From NCBI RefSeq assembly GCF_006385685.1, contig NZ_VFRP01000026.1, forward strand, positions 1 through 57,366: a stretch of 57,366 nucleotides of DNA, in the 5' to 3' direction. This DNA is from Amaricoccus solimangrovi. GTDB taxonomy: Bacteria; Pseudomonadota; Alphaproteobacteria; Rhodobacterales; Rhodobacteraceae. Every line of letters begins with the position of its first letter. The first letter of the stretch is position 1. The notes beneath the pieces were generated by a model. That model saw nothing but the letters and a program-made list of their open reading frames with translations. It was not told the origin of the DNA and did no database searches. Of this stretch, positions 25,291 to 33,872 are shown in pieces. A program made the translations under genes and the position numbers.

Positions 25291-26154
25291 ATGGACGAAC
25301 TGGTCTATCAGCTGCGCGAGCCGGAGGAGTATACGTCCTGCGCAGTGTTCAACTCGCCCCATAGCGGATCCGCCTATCCACTGGCGCTGCTCGGGGCCAC
25401 GCTGCTCGATCCGGTCCGGCTGCGCTCCTCCGAGGACGCCTTCGTCGACGAGCTTTTCCGCAGCGCGCCGCGCCATGGCGCGCCGCTGATGGCGGCGACG
25501 ATGCCGCGGGCCTTTCTCGATCTCAATCGCGCCTCCGACGATCTCGATCCGGCGCTGATCGCCGGGGCGTCGCGGCGCGTGCTCAATCCGCGAATCGCCG
25601 CGGGGCTCGGCGTCATCCCCCGCGTCGTCGCGGAGGGGCGCCCGATCATCCACGGCAAGCTGCCGCTCGCCGAGGCGCAGCGGCGGATCGCGACCTACTG
25701 GCACCCCTATCACGACAGGCTCCGCGCGCTCATCGAGGACCAGAAGGCGCGATTCGGCATGGCGATCCTGTTCGACTGCCATTCGATGCCGAGCGACGCG
25801 CTGAATTCCGCGCTGAACCTCGGGCAGAAGCGGCGGCCCAACCTCGTGCTGGGCGACCGGTTCGGCGCCTCCTGCGACCGCTGGCTGGTGGACGCGGCGA
25901 CGGAGATCTTCACCGAGGCGGGATTCTCCGTGGTGCGCAACGCGCCCTTCGCCGGCGGCTACATCACCCAGCACTACGGCCGGCCGGCGCATGGCGTCCA
26001 GGCGCTGCAGATCGAGATCGACCGCTCGCTCTACATGGAGGAGCGCACGATCATCCGCTCGCGCGATTTCGTTGCCATCGCCGAGGCGATCGGCGGGGCG
26101 GTGCGCGCGCTGACCGCGCTCGGGCCGAGGCGGATGAAGGTCGCCGCGGAGTAG
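25291..26154 (+). CDS. N-formylglutamate amidohydrolase family protein
   Basis: 287 residues from the ATG at 25291 with GGGAAGG just upstream. The family (FGase, HutG-like) hydrolyses N-formylglutamate to formate and glutamate, the last step of one histidine-degradation route; other members act on related N-acyl amino acids. Recognisable parts: VFNSPHSGSAYP at the N-terminus, FLDLNRASDDLD, FDCHSMPSD and QIEIDRSLYMEE, the last holding the metal and substrate residues. No other hut genes are adjacent, so a role in histidine use is unproven. The start was set where family similarity begins. Confidence 0.85.
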   Translation: MDELVYQLREPEEYTSCAVFNSPHSGSAYPLALLGATLLDPVRLRSSEDAFVDELFRSAPRHGAPLMAATMPRAFLDLNRASDDLDPALIAGASRRVLNPRIAAGLGVIPRVVAEGRPIIHGKLPLAEAQRRIATYWHPYHDRLRALIEDQKARFGMAILFDCHSMPSDALNSALNLGQKRRPNLVLGDRFGASCDRWLVDAATEIFTEAGFSVVRNAPFAGGYITQHYGRPAHGVQALQIEIDRSLYMEERTIIRSRDFVAIAEAIGGAVRALTALGPRRMKVAAE

Positions 26155-26195
26155 CGGCGGCGCGCCCGGGTCTCCCGGCAACGGGCGGAATTTCC

Positions 26196-26224
26196 AAAAA
26201 AAAGGCCGTGCGCATGGCACGGCC
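26196..26224 (-). terminator. rho-independent terminator of the candidate small RNA
   Basis: GGCCGTGC pairs with GCACGGCC across a five-base loop, and the minus strand then has eight consecutive T. This is the strongest intrinsic terminator in the window. Confidence 0.88.
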
Positions 26225-26276
26225 CAAGTTTAGGGAGGAAACGCCCGTAGGGCGTGTATGATGCAACGCATCATGT
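26196..26276 (-). ncRNA. candidate trans-acting small RNA with anti-Shine-Dalgarno segment
   Basis: About 80 bases from a predicted start near 26276 to the T-run ending at 26196. The layout is two tight hairpins in tandem (ATGATGC-GTT-GCATCAT at 26274-26258, then ACGCCC-TAC-GGGCGT at 26255-26241), a single-stranded TTTCCTCCCTAAACTT segment, and a strong terminator stem with eight T. The unpaired CCTCCC is complementary to Shine-Dalgarno sequences, a design seen in several alphaproteobacterial regulatory RNAs such as the CcsR group. It has a sigma-70-like promoter with ideal 17-base spacing. No convincing open frame lies within it. I do not recognise a named family. Confidence 0.7.
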
Positions 26277-26281
26277 GAGTA

Positions 26282-26310
26282 TGTATATGCGGCGGCGCAG
26301 CAAAGGTCAA
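26282..26310 (-). promoter_or_regulatory. sigma-70-type promoter of the candidate small RNA
   Basis: On the minus strand TTGACC (26310-26305) and TATACA (26287-26282) are separated by exactly 17 bases. Transcription would start near 26276, immediately before the first hairpin. Confidence 0.7.
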
Positions 26311-26398
26311 GCGTTCCGTGTCCCTCGATGTTCGAGAATTTTCGGATCGGGGTTCAGGCTGCCGAATCTGTGACATATCCGCCACGAAACCGCGCGTT

Positions 26399-27658
<1,260 letters not shown>

Positions 27659-27699
27659 CGCGCGAGAATAGCAGCGCCCCGGGCCGCCGGCGAGCGGCC

Positions 27700-28371
27700 T
27701 CAGTCGTGGCGGATCAGCACGCCGTATTGCGCGTAGGAGCGCAGGAGCGGGCTCCAGACCGCCGCGCCCCCGACCGCCTCGGCCTCGCGCGCCAGCGCGG
27801 TCGCGAGATCGCCGCGCGGCGTCACGTGGAAGCGGGCGAGCCAGGCGCGCAGCCCCGCGTCGAACCAGCGCGGCATCCCGGACTGGTCGCCGAAATCGAC
27901 GACGTGCAACTCGCCCCCGGGCGCGAGATGGCGCGCGGCCTCGGCCAGCGCGCCGCGCCAGTCGGGGATCATCGACAGGCTGTAGGAGAGGATGATCCGG
28001 TGAAATCCTTCCCGGCCGAACAGCTTCGGCGCGTCGAAGGCGCGCGCGTCGCCGCTCGCGAGGCGGGCGCGGCCTCCGAGCGTCCGCGCCGCGCTCCGCA
28101 GCATCTCCTCGGAGATGTCGAGCCCGTAGAGGCAGACCTCCGGATGCCGCCGCAGCACGCCGGCGAGGTTGCGCCCGGTGCCGCAGGCGATCTCGAGCAC
28201 ATGGCCGCGCGCGGGCGGGGCGAGCCGGTCGAGCAGATGCTCGCGGCCGAGCAGGTATGGCCGCCGCGTCAGGTCGTAGAAATGCCGCTGGTAGCGGTAG
28301 ACGCCGTCCATCAGCGCGGCGTGGCCATCCTCGGGCGCCGCCGGGCCCGCGGGCAGGGGGCGCGCGTTCAT
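27700..28371 (-). CDS. btaB: diacylglyceryl-homoserine N-methyltransferase BtaB
   Basis: 223 residues starting at the ATG that overlaps the btaA stop (ATGA). BtaB adds three methyl groups to diacylglyceryl-homoserine, the last step of the betaine lipid DGTS. The SAM-binding motif is LEIACGTGRNL near residue 59, followed by LYGLDISEEMLRSA, HRIILSYSLSMIP and a typical class I methyltransferase C-terminus. Assignment rests on the adjacent btaA gene; by itself it would be a generic methyltransferase. The N-terminal YRYQRHFYDLTRRPYLLGR segment is shared with the BtaB group. Confidence 0.85.
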   Translation of the reverse strand: MNARPLPAGPAAPEDGHAALMDGVYRYQRHFYDLTRRPYLLGREHLLDRLAPPARGHVLEIACGTGRNLAGVLRRHPEVCLYGLDISEEMLRSAARTLGGRARLASGDARAFDAPKLFGREGFHRIILSYSLSMIPDWRGALAEAARHLAPGGELHVVDFGDQSGMPRWFDAGLRAWLARFHVTPRGDLATALAREAEAVGGAAVWSPLLRSYAQYGVLIRHD

Positions 28372-29600
28372 GCCGCGCGCCGGTAGAGATGGGTCGCGCC
28401 GTAGATCGCCGAGCGGTCGGCGGCGGTCGCGGCCTCGGAGGCGGCGCGGTCGTAGCGCCAGCGCGCGAGCAGTTCCGGCGCGAGACGGCCGGGCAGGATG
28501 TCGTGCACGCCGCCGGTGCGGAAGAGGACGCGCGCGCCCGGCGCCGCCGTCCGGGTGATCTGGAGCCAGAGCGCGTCGAGCTGCGCCGCGCTCATCCAGT
28601 CCTGCGCGTCGAGCAGAACGTAGGCGTCGAGCCGGCCCGCCGGCTCGCGCTCCAGCAGATCGGTGAGCGAGCGGTTGAACACATGGGCCCGGGCCGCGTT
28701 CGCGCGCACCGTCTCGAAATTCTCCGCCGTCAGGTAGGGCGGCAGCGCGGCGTCCGGCGCGGTGTCGTAGCGCCGCGCCAGCGCCTGCCAGGCGAAATAG
28801 TTCTCGCGGATCGGGAAGTCGCAGATCAGCCGCCGCGCCCGCTCGCGCAGCACCGGCAGCACGTCGCCGCCGCCGTCCGCCGCGAGCTTGTCGTATTGCG
28901 CCGGCGGGATGCCGAGCCCGAACAGCGCGGCGCGCCGGCGGGCGAGGAAGCGCACCGGGGCGGAGCCCAGCAGCGGATCGATCCGCGTCTCGAAGAACCG
29001 GCGCTGCTCCCCGAGCGTGCGCGCGGCGAGGAGCGGTCGGAAATCGACGCCGCCGAGCCGGGCCAGGAGATGCGTGGCGCCGATGAAGCGGCCGAGCAGC
29101 CCGTGGCGGTGGAAGCCGCGGGCGAACATGCCGATCCGCCGCCCCCGGATCCCGCGCGCCTCCCAGTAGGCGCGGGTCTCCGCGTCGAGATGGGGTGCGA
29201 GATAGCGGTCGTAGAGCGCGGTGTTGTGGGGCAGGTTCGCGCTCGCGAAGAAGCCGTGGAAGGCGGCGTGGTCGGGCAGGTGCCGGGCGGCGGCGAGCTT
29301 CAGCCGGCAGAGCGCGACATGGGCGGGCGAGAGGTCCACCGCCGTCACCGAGGCGGGGGAGGCGGTCAGGTAGGACATCAGGTTGCACCCGCCCGAGGCG
29401 ATGCAGATCACCCGGTCGGAGGGAGAGAGCGCGAGGGCGGCCATGTCCGCGACCGGATCCTCCCAGATCTGCGGGTAGACGAGGTCCTGGAACAGCCGCG
29501 CGAAGAGCCGTTCGAGCAGGGCGACCGGCGCGGTCGCGGCGTTGCCCCGGACGGCCGCGTGCAGCTGGTCGGCGGAGGTGGGGATCTCGGTCAGGGCCAT
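28368..29600 (-). CDS. btaA: diacylglycerol 3-amino-3-carboxypropyltransferase BtaA
   Basis: 410 residues, the standard length of DUF3419/BtaA. It transfers the 3-amino-3-carboxypropyl group of S-adenosylmethionine to diacylglycerol, the first committed step of phosphorus-free betaine lipid synthesis at the inner membrane. Typical segments: LVYPQIWEDP near the start, CIASGGCNLMSYL at about 66-78 as the SAM site, AVDLSPAHVALCRLKL, and the C-terminal VLLDAQDWM and LFRTGG motifs. The start ATG shares one base with the plcP stop (TGATG) and the end overlaps btaB by four bases, so plcP-btaA-btaB is a tightly coupled operon. Confidence 0.92.
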   Translation of the reverse strand: MALTEIPTSADQLHAAVRGNAATAPVALLERLFARLFQDLVYPQIWEDPVADMAALALSPSDRVICIASGGCNLMSYLTASPASVTAVDLSPAHVALCRLKLAAARHLPDHAAFHGFFASANLPHNTALYDRYLAPHLDAETRAYWEARGIRGRRIGMFARGFHRHGLLGRFIGATHLLARLGGVDFRPLLAARTLGEQRRFFETRIDPLLGSAPVRFLARRRAALFGLGIPPAQYDKLAADGGGDVLPVLRERARRLICDFPIRENYFAWQALARRYDTAPDAALPPYLTAENFETVRANAARAHVFNRSLTDLLEREPAGRLDAYVLLDAQDWMSAAQLDALWLQITRTAAPGARVLFRTGGVHDILPGRLAPELLARWRYDRAASEAATAADRSAIYGATHLYRRAA

Positions 29601-30412
29601 CAGGCGGCCGCTCCTGTCTTGCCGCCGGCGGTCTCGCCCTCCGGCTGGGTGGAAATCGCGCGGATCGCGGCGCGGCGGCGGCGCTGCTCGGCCCAGTCGA
29701 TCAGGCGGATCTCGCCCGTCTGATCCTCGACCGCGGCGGTGCAGCTCTCGACCCAGTCGCCGGTGTTCACATAGGTGATTTCGCCGATGGGTCTGAGCTG
29801 GGCGGCGTGGATATGGCCGCAGATGACGCCCTCGCAGCCATGGCGCCGCGCCTCGTCCGCGAGCACCGCCTCATAGGCGCCGATATAGTTGACCGCCTGT
29901 TTCACCTGGGATTTGCACCAGTTCGACAGCGACCAGTACGGCCGGCCGGTCCAGGCGCGGAGGCGGTTCAGGCGGGTGTTGAGCCAGAGCGCGACCTCGT
30001 AGGCGACGTCGCCGACATGGGCGAGCCATTTCGCGTTCATCACCACCGCGTCGAACTCGTCGCCATGGGTGACGAGGAAGCGGCGGCCGTCGGCGGTCTC
30101 GTGCACGGCGCGGGGCGTCACCTCGATGCCGCCGAAATGGATGCCGGGATAGCCGCGCAGGACCTCGTCGTGATTGCCGGGGACGAAGACGATGCGCGCG
30201 CCGGAATGTGCTTTGGCGAGAAGGGCTTGCACCACGTCGTTATGGGCACGGGGCCAGTGCCAGCCGCGCTTCAGCCGCCAGCCGTCGAAGATGTCGCCGA
30301 CGAGATACCAGGTCTCGGCCTCGGCGCGGGCGAGGAAATCGAGCAGCATCTCCGCCTGGCAGCCCCGGGTTCCGAGGTGGACGTCGGAGAGAAAGATCGT
30401 TCGGTATCGCAC
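29600..30412 (-). CDS. plcP: metallophosphoesterase, probable phospholipase C PlcP
   Basis: 270 residues from a GTG start. Motifs of the calcineurin-like fold are complete: LSDVHLG, GDIFDGW, PGNHDE, THGDEFD and GHIHAA. The sequence resembles UDP-diacylglucosamine hydrolases, but in alphaproteobacteria this type is the Pi-starvation phospholipase C that releases diacylglycerol from phospholipids, the substrate of BtaA. The one-base overlap with btaA supports that role strongly. A PHO-box-like site lies 72-89 bases upstream. The alternative, a lipid A pathway enzyme, is less likely given the operon. Confidence 0.85.
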   Translation of the reverse strand: MRYRTIFLSDVHLGTRGCQAEMLLDFLARAEAETWYLVGDIFDGWRLKRGWHWPRAHNDVVQALLAKAHSGARIVFVPGNHDEVLRGYPGIHFGGIEVTPRAVHETADGRRFLVTHGDEFDAVVMNAKWLAHVGDVAYEVALWLNTRLNRLRAWTGRPYWSLSNWCKSQVKQAVNYIGAYEAVLADEARRHGCEGVICGHIHAAQLRPIGEITYVNTGDWVESCTAAVEDQTGEIRLIDWAEQRRRRAAIRAISTQPEGETAGGKTGAAA

Positions 30413-30483
30413 GTGCCCCGGTCCGGTCCGCTTCGCTTCGGGGGCTGTCTAGCGCGAGGGCGCGACGGAATTCCGACGATCCC

Positions 30484-30501
30484 GCGACGGTTCCATGACC
30501 G
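30484..30501 (-). promoter_or_regulatory. candidate PHO box upstream of plcP-btaAB
   Basis: The minus strand reads CGGTCAT-GGAA-CCGTCGC. The first half matches the PhoB half-site CTGTCAT at 6 of 7 positions and the second at 4 of 7, with the correct four-base spacer. It lies 72 bases upstream of the plcP start, a usual distance. Phosphate control would fit the operon's function. Confidence 0.5.
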
Positions 30502-30511
30502 GGTTTCGCGC

Positions 30512-30531
30512 GAATATGTCTATGCATATTC
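30512..30531. promoter_or_regulatory. GAATATG inverted repeat, operator-like
   Basis: GAATATG and CATATTC are separated by TCTATG. The same half-site recurs 32 bases away in the perfect palindrome at 30563-30586. Both are in the gap between pyrF and plcP, just upstream of the PHO-box-like site. Confidence 0.45.
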
Positions 30532-30562
30532 ACGGATCGGCGGGGGCCGGAGAGGCCCGCCT

Positions 30563-30586
30563 TTTACATATTCGCGAATATGTAAA
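30563..30586. promoter_or_regulatory. perfect 24-bp palindrome between pyrF and plcP
   Basis: TTTACATATTCG is followed directly by its exact reverse complement, with no spacer. It extends to a near-perfect 31-base inverted repeat with one extra A (GCCTTT on one side, AAAAGGC on the other). It is much AT-richer than its surroundings, suggesting selection. It may be a repressor operator for plcP-btaAB, or a hairpin at the 3' end of pyrF mRNA. Confidence 0.55.
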
Positions 30587-30596
30587 GGCTGGCGCC

Positions 30597-31289
30597 TCAG
30601 CGCGGGGGCAGGTCCGCGAGGATGGCCTCGGCGGCGGCGGCGGGGTCGGGGGCGGTCCAGATCGGACGGCCGACCACGATGTGATCGGCGCCCGCGGCGA
30701 TGGCCTCGGAGGGCGTCATCACCCGCTTCTGGTCGCCGAGGGGGGAGCCCGCCGGGCGGACGCCGGGGGTGACGATGAGCTTGCCCGCCGCCTCGGGCAG
30801 CGCACGGATCGCGGCGGCCTCGTGCGGCGAGGCGATCACGCCGTCGGCCCCGGCGCGGAAGGCGCGGGCGGCGCGCTCGGCCACCAGATCCTCGACGGCG
30901 CCCGGCACGATCAGCGCCTCGTCGAGATCGGCCCGGTCGAGCGCGGTCAGGATCGTCACCGCGAGGATCTTCGTGGGCGAGTTCCCCCGGCCCGCGACGG
31001 CGGCGCGCACCACATGCGGATCGCCGTGCACGGTCAGGAAATCGAGCCCGAAGGCGGCGAGGCCCCGCGTGGCCGCCTCGATCGTCGCCGGAATGTCGAA
31101 GAGCTTCATGTCGAGGAAGACGCGCTTGCCCTGGGCCTTGAGCTCGTTCGCCACGGCGAGCCCGCCGGTCGTCAGCATCCCGAGGCCGATCTTGTAGAAG
31201 ACGGCGCGCGAACCCAGCCGCTCGACGAGTTCCAGCGCGGCGGGGGCGTGGGCCAAGTCGAGGCCGACAATGAGGCGGTCGTCGGGCAT
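30597..31289 (-). CDS. pyrF: orotidine 5'-phosphate decarboxylase
   Basis: 230 residues from the ATG at 31289, with GGAG six bases upstream. It makes UMP from OMP, the last step of de novo pyrimidine synthesis. The catalytic signature is present: VFLDMKLFDIPATIEAA at about residues 56-72, holding the Lys-Asp network, plus the N-terminal IVGLDLAHAP and the C-terminal VTPGVRPAGSPLGDQKR and GADHIVVGRPI phosphate-binding loop. It sits directly downstream of the AT-rich island on the same strand; its own promoter should lie in 31290-31395 if the island is a late insertion. Confidence 0.93.
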   Translation of the reverse strand: MPDDRLIVGLDLAHAPAALELVERLGSRAVFYKIGLGMLTTGGLAVANELKAQGKRVFLDMKLFDIPATIEAATRGLAAFGLDFLTVHGDPHVVRAAVAGRGNSPTKILAVTILTALDRADLDEALIVPGAVEDLVAERAARAFRAGADGVIASPHEAAAIRALPEAAGKLIVTPGVRPAGSPLGDQKRVMTPSEAIAAGADHIVVGRPIWTAPDPAAAAEAILADLPPR

Positions 31290-31365
31290 GGGCGTCTCCG
31301 GGTGGGTGCGGCGCCGGGAATGGGGGAGGGGGTTAGGAGAGTCAAGAGTGGCAGGTGGCGCCGAG

Positions 31366-32298
31366 TTAAGGCACCAAAGCCGGGGGACGCAAATGGGACA
31401 GAAAATCATCAACAAATAAGCGGAAGGATGCAGGGCATTCTATAAAATCAACGATCAAACCGAAGACGTTACTTTTTCCGAAATTTACGCTACAGCGAAC
31501 CCTGTGCCCATTCTCCTTGAGGCGGTTACCGAATACTTTCGAAATAGAACTTAAAAATGAAGCAATGAAACTAGAAACCATCTTTCCGCGAATTACCGAC
31601 AACGGGCCATAAAGCCCAAGCTTCTTAGCAGACACCCTCAACTCGGAATCAATTCCTATTATTTGATCACGAAAGCCTTCGCGCCAACGGTTAAATCCGC
31701 TACGATCCAATACGGCTCCTTCATCGGTAAACTTGATCAAATCCGACAGACGCACTGCATCGACGTCAACGTCAACGTCAAGTTTACGGAGTGTGGCGCA
31801 GTAAAGGAATGGCATTGTGCAGGCCCGCACGAATACCATCGCGTCGCGATCAAAATTCGATAATAATTCCGCATGGAGCGGGTCATTCTTTCGAATTTTA
31901 AGATACCTGAATATAGTATCAGATACAACACGCCTATCTAAAGAGTAACTCTCCACCGAGTAATGATCCGTCGCGTAAACATTTTGGCCGTACTCATCTA
32001 TACCGATATACCTATCATGATCCCGATCAACTAAATATGCAATTTCGATAGCTTCGGGAAGGTCTGCGCGAACTCTGTCCGCTAGCCCGAGGACGCCCCC
32101 CTTGCCGTCGCATACAATCATTTTGAAATTTAATTCAGGCCAATTATCCTCTAAACATTTTGAAAAAAAATCCTCATCTTCTTCCCCTTCGCAAATAAAA
32201 TAACAATCGTACTTATTGGTCTCTTGAAGAGTACGCAATTTATGCCATGCCGCCGCAGGTGTCTTTCGCCGCTGCCTCAAAGTGTTGAGGTAGTTCAT
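31366..32298 (-). CDS. ariB: DUF4435 / Toprim-like nuclease, AriB-like (PARIS effector)
   Basis: 310 residues, AT-rich coding unlike its neighbours. Toprim-type catalytic residues are visible: Glu37 in YFICEGEEDEDFF and the Asp91-x-Asp93 pair in AYLVDRDHDRY, followed by ATDHYSVESY at 109-118, the hallmark of DUF4435. In PARIS systems AriB is held by the ATPase AriA and released as a nuclease toxin when a phage anti-restriction protein is sensed, causing growth arrest. The start overlaps the ATPase stop by four bases (ATGA). The last ten residues (SHLRPPALVP) are GC-rich, so the stop may be host-derived. Pairs of AAA plus DUF4435 outside PARIS also exist. Confidence 0.75.
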   Translation of the reverse strand: MNYLNTLRQRRKTPAAAWHKLRTLQETNKYDCYFICEGEEDEDFFSKCLEDNWPELNFKMIVCDGKGGVLGLADRVRADLPEAIEIAYLVDRDHDRYIGIDEYGQNVYATDHYSVESYSLDRRVVSDTIFRYLKIRKNDPLHAELLSNFDRDAMVFVRACTMPFLYCATLRKLDVDVDVDAVRLSDLIKFTDEGAVLDRSGFNRWREGFRDQIIGIDSELRVSAKKLGLYGPLSVIRGKMVSSFIASFLSSISKVFGNRLKENGHRVRCSVNFGKSNVFGLIVDFIECPASFRLFVDDFLSHLRPPALVP

Positions 32299-33745
32299 TT
32301 CATAGCTTTCATGTGCGAAAGCAGGTCCACGGCGTGTCGATCTAAGCTATTCTCGAAAATGAACGGAGAGTGAGTAACTGCGCCTATGAAGCGACACGTG
32401 GGCAGGCTGGATATGTCTTCCAAAAACCTCTGCTGCCAATCTACAGAAAGAGAAAGTTCTGGCTCATCTATTACCACATAATTATCTGAAACATCATCTA
32501 ACAGCATATGAGAAAATAGGCTTACTATTTGTTTCTCGCCCGAAGACAGGTCTTCCATTTCTACTGGGCGTCCGGAGCCATGTGAGATGTTTAATATGTA
32601 GTCTGACGAATTAAAATCAAACCTCTTTCCGAATAGATACGAATTACATACGTCCGTAAACAATGAAATTCTTGCTTCCTTGGCGGCAATATTTTTTCCA
32701 ACTTCCACGAGATACATAATGTAATGAGCAACATATTTTTCGTTTTCTTCGAGAGGGAGTGAAGTTCGAAGCTTTGTTACTACGTCGCGAACCTTCTGCT
32801 TGTCACCCAAGCTAAGGATTTTATTATCGATCTTCTCGAATACAGAGTCTAAATTTGACTCGGTAATCTCGATTGTCGAAATCTTTTCATATTGATTTGC
32901 TTCTGATCTAATTACATCGCGAAGATAACTGGTTGTTAGGCTATTAATTTGGGAAAGAGCATATGTCCTCAGCTCTTCCAATTGAGAGTAAATCTTACTC
33001 TTTACGTCCTGCATTCCGAACTGAACGAGTTCGATATACGTATTTGATTTAGATCCCTCGCGAAACCGTCTCGTCAGTTTGCGCTGCAATTCATCTTCTA
33101 TTTCAGGGAATACAGTCTTTAGATCCTTCTCAATGCGGCGATATGTGGGTAGATATAGTATTCTACCTAACAAGTTTTTATCTAGATAGGAGTCTGCCGC
33201 GTAGAGTGGATCTTTTGTCGAGTCGTTTGGGTCAGATTCGTTTCTGATTTCGAGCAGTAACTCCTCGGCGAAGTGCCTTGGAAGTCCTAACTTTTCGGAG
33301 ATATGATTAATCTGTCTTGTGTAGCTCGTTCCGCGATAGATAGATTCCTTATTTATAAGGTCGTTTGCTTTGACATAAAGGCTGTAGGGCAAATGTGCCA
33401 ATCTGCGGGCTACCCGTCTGGAGGATAGCGATTTGGTTATTTCTTCTCGGGTAAGCTTTATTTTTTTCCTATTGGTAAACGTCGCGCGGATGGAAACAAA
33501 ATCTTGATCGGCAAGTTTTTTCCACTGTCTACTTATGAAGTAGTAGATAATATTTAGAATGGTACTTTTGCCAATGCCGTTGTAACCGACGATTATTAAT
33601 CGATTGCCCTCGATCGGCAGTTCGATATCAACCTCTCCGAAAAGGCCGTTAATTTCAAAACTGCGAAAATTCAGCATGCTATAGCTACCTGCGTCCGAGA
33701 TCTGAAATATCGTCGTAGCGCCAGCTTGTTGCAACCCTAATGTCC
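31395..33745. other. AT-rich two-gene genomic island between pyrF and clpB
   Basis: Base composition drops abruptly from about 70% to well under 50% G+C over some 2.35 kb and recovers at both ends within a few tens of bases. The codon usage of both genes is full of A- and T-ending codons. The island holds exactly one complete operon. There is no integrase, transposase, tRNA or obvious direct repeat at the borders, so it probably arrived by homologous recombination in flanking genes or by illegitimate joining. Confidence 0.85.
32295..33677 (-). CDS. ariA: AAA/ABC-type ATPase, AriA-like (PARIS sensor)
   Basis: 460 residues from the ATG at 33677; a TTG at 33734 would add 19 residues but gives a non-family N-terminus. 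The protein is an SMC/OLD-like ATPase: MLNFRSFEINGLFGEV, Walker A GYNGIGKST at 31-39, a long helical insertion at about 190-330, the ABC signature LSSGEKQ at 377-383, Walker B VVIDEPE at 401-407, and the switch THSP at 435-438. In PARIS, AriA forms the scaffold that senses the phage trigger and holds AriB. It overlaps the DUF4435 gene by four bases, so both are made together. Size and order match PARIS; family assignment still needs a profile search. Confidence 0.75.
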   Translation of the reverse strand: MLNFRSFEINGLFGEVDIELPIEGNRLIIVGYNGIGKSTILNIIYYFISRQWKKLADQDFVSIRATFTNRKKIKLTREEITKSLSSRRVARRLAHLPYSLYVKANDLINKESIYRGTSYTRQINHISEKLGLPRHFAEELLLEIRNESDPNDSTKDPLYAADSYLDKNLLGRILYLPTYRRIEKDLKTVFPEIEDELQRKLTRRFREGSKSNTYIELVQFGMQDVKSKIYSQLEELRTYALSQINSLTTSYLRDVIRSEANQYEKISTIEITESNLDSVFEKIDNKILSLGDKQKVRDVVTKLRTSLPLEENEKYVAHYIMYLVEVGKNIAAKEARISLFTDVCNSYLFGKRFDFNSSDYILNISHGSGRPVEMEDLSSGEKQIVSLFSHMLLDDVSDNYVVIDEPELSLSVDWQQRFLEDISSLPTCRFIGAVTHSPFIFENSLDRHAVDLLSHMKAMK

Positions 33746-33770
33746 CGGTGGTTGCTCGGGGCGTGCAGTC

Positions 33771-33798
33771 CTTGTCCCCCGCCCCCTCCCTCCCTACC
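33771..33798 (+). promoter_or_regulatory. possible heat-shock (RpoH) promoter of clpB
   Basis: CTTG at 33771 and CCTACC at 33793 are separated by about 18 bases, resembling the alphaproteobacterial RpoH pattern CTTG-N17-CYTAT. It lies about 100 bases before the clpB start, in the short gap left between the island and clpB. The surrounding C-rich tract makes chance matches likely. Confidence 0.3.
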
Positions 33799-33872
33799 TA
33801 CTCCCCAAGGTCCCCCGCCGATCGCGCCGCTGACAGGGCGACACCCGGGGGATGCCGGAGAGGGAGACATTC

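Noticed and set aside
27700-29388. One long frame suggesting a BtaA-BtaB fusion
   Set aside because: Only the last 224 codons are BtaB; the upstream part is the wrong frame of btaA, which has its own intact frame and ATGA overlap.
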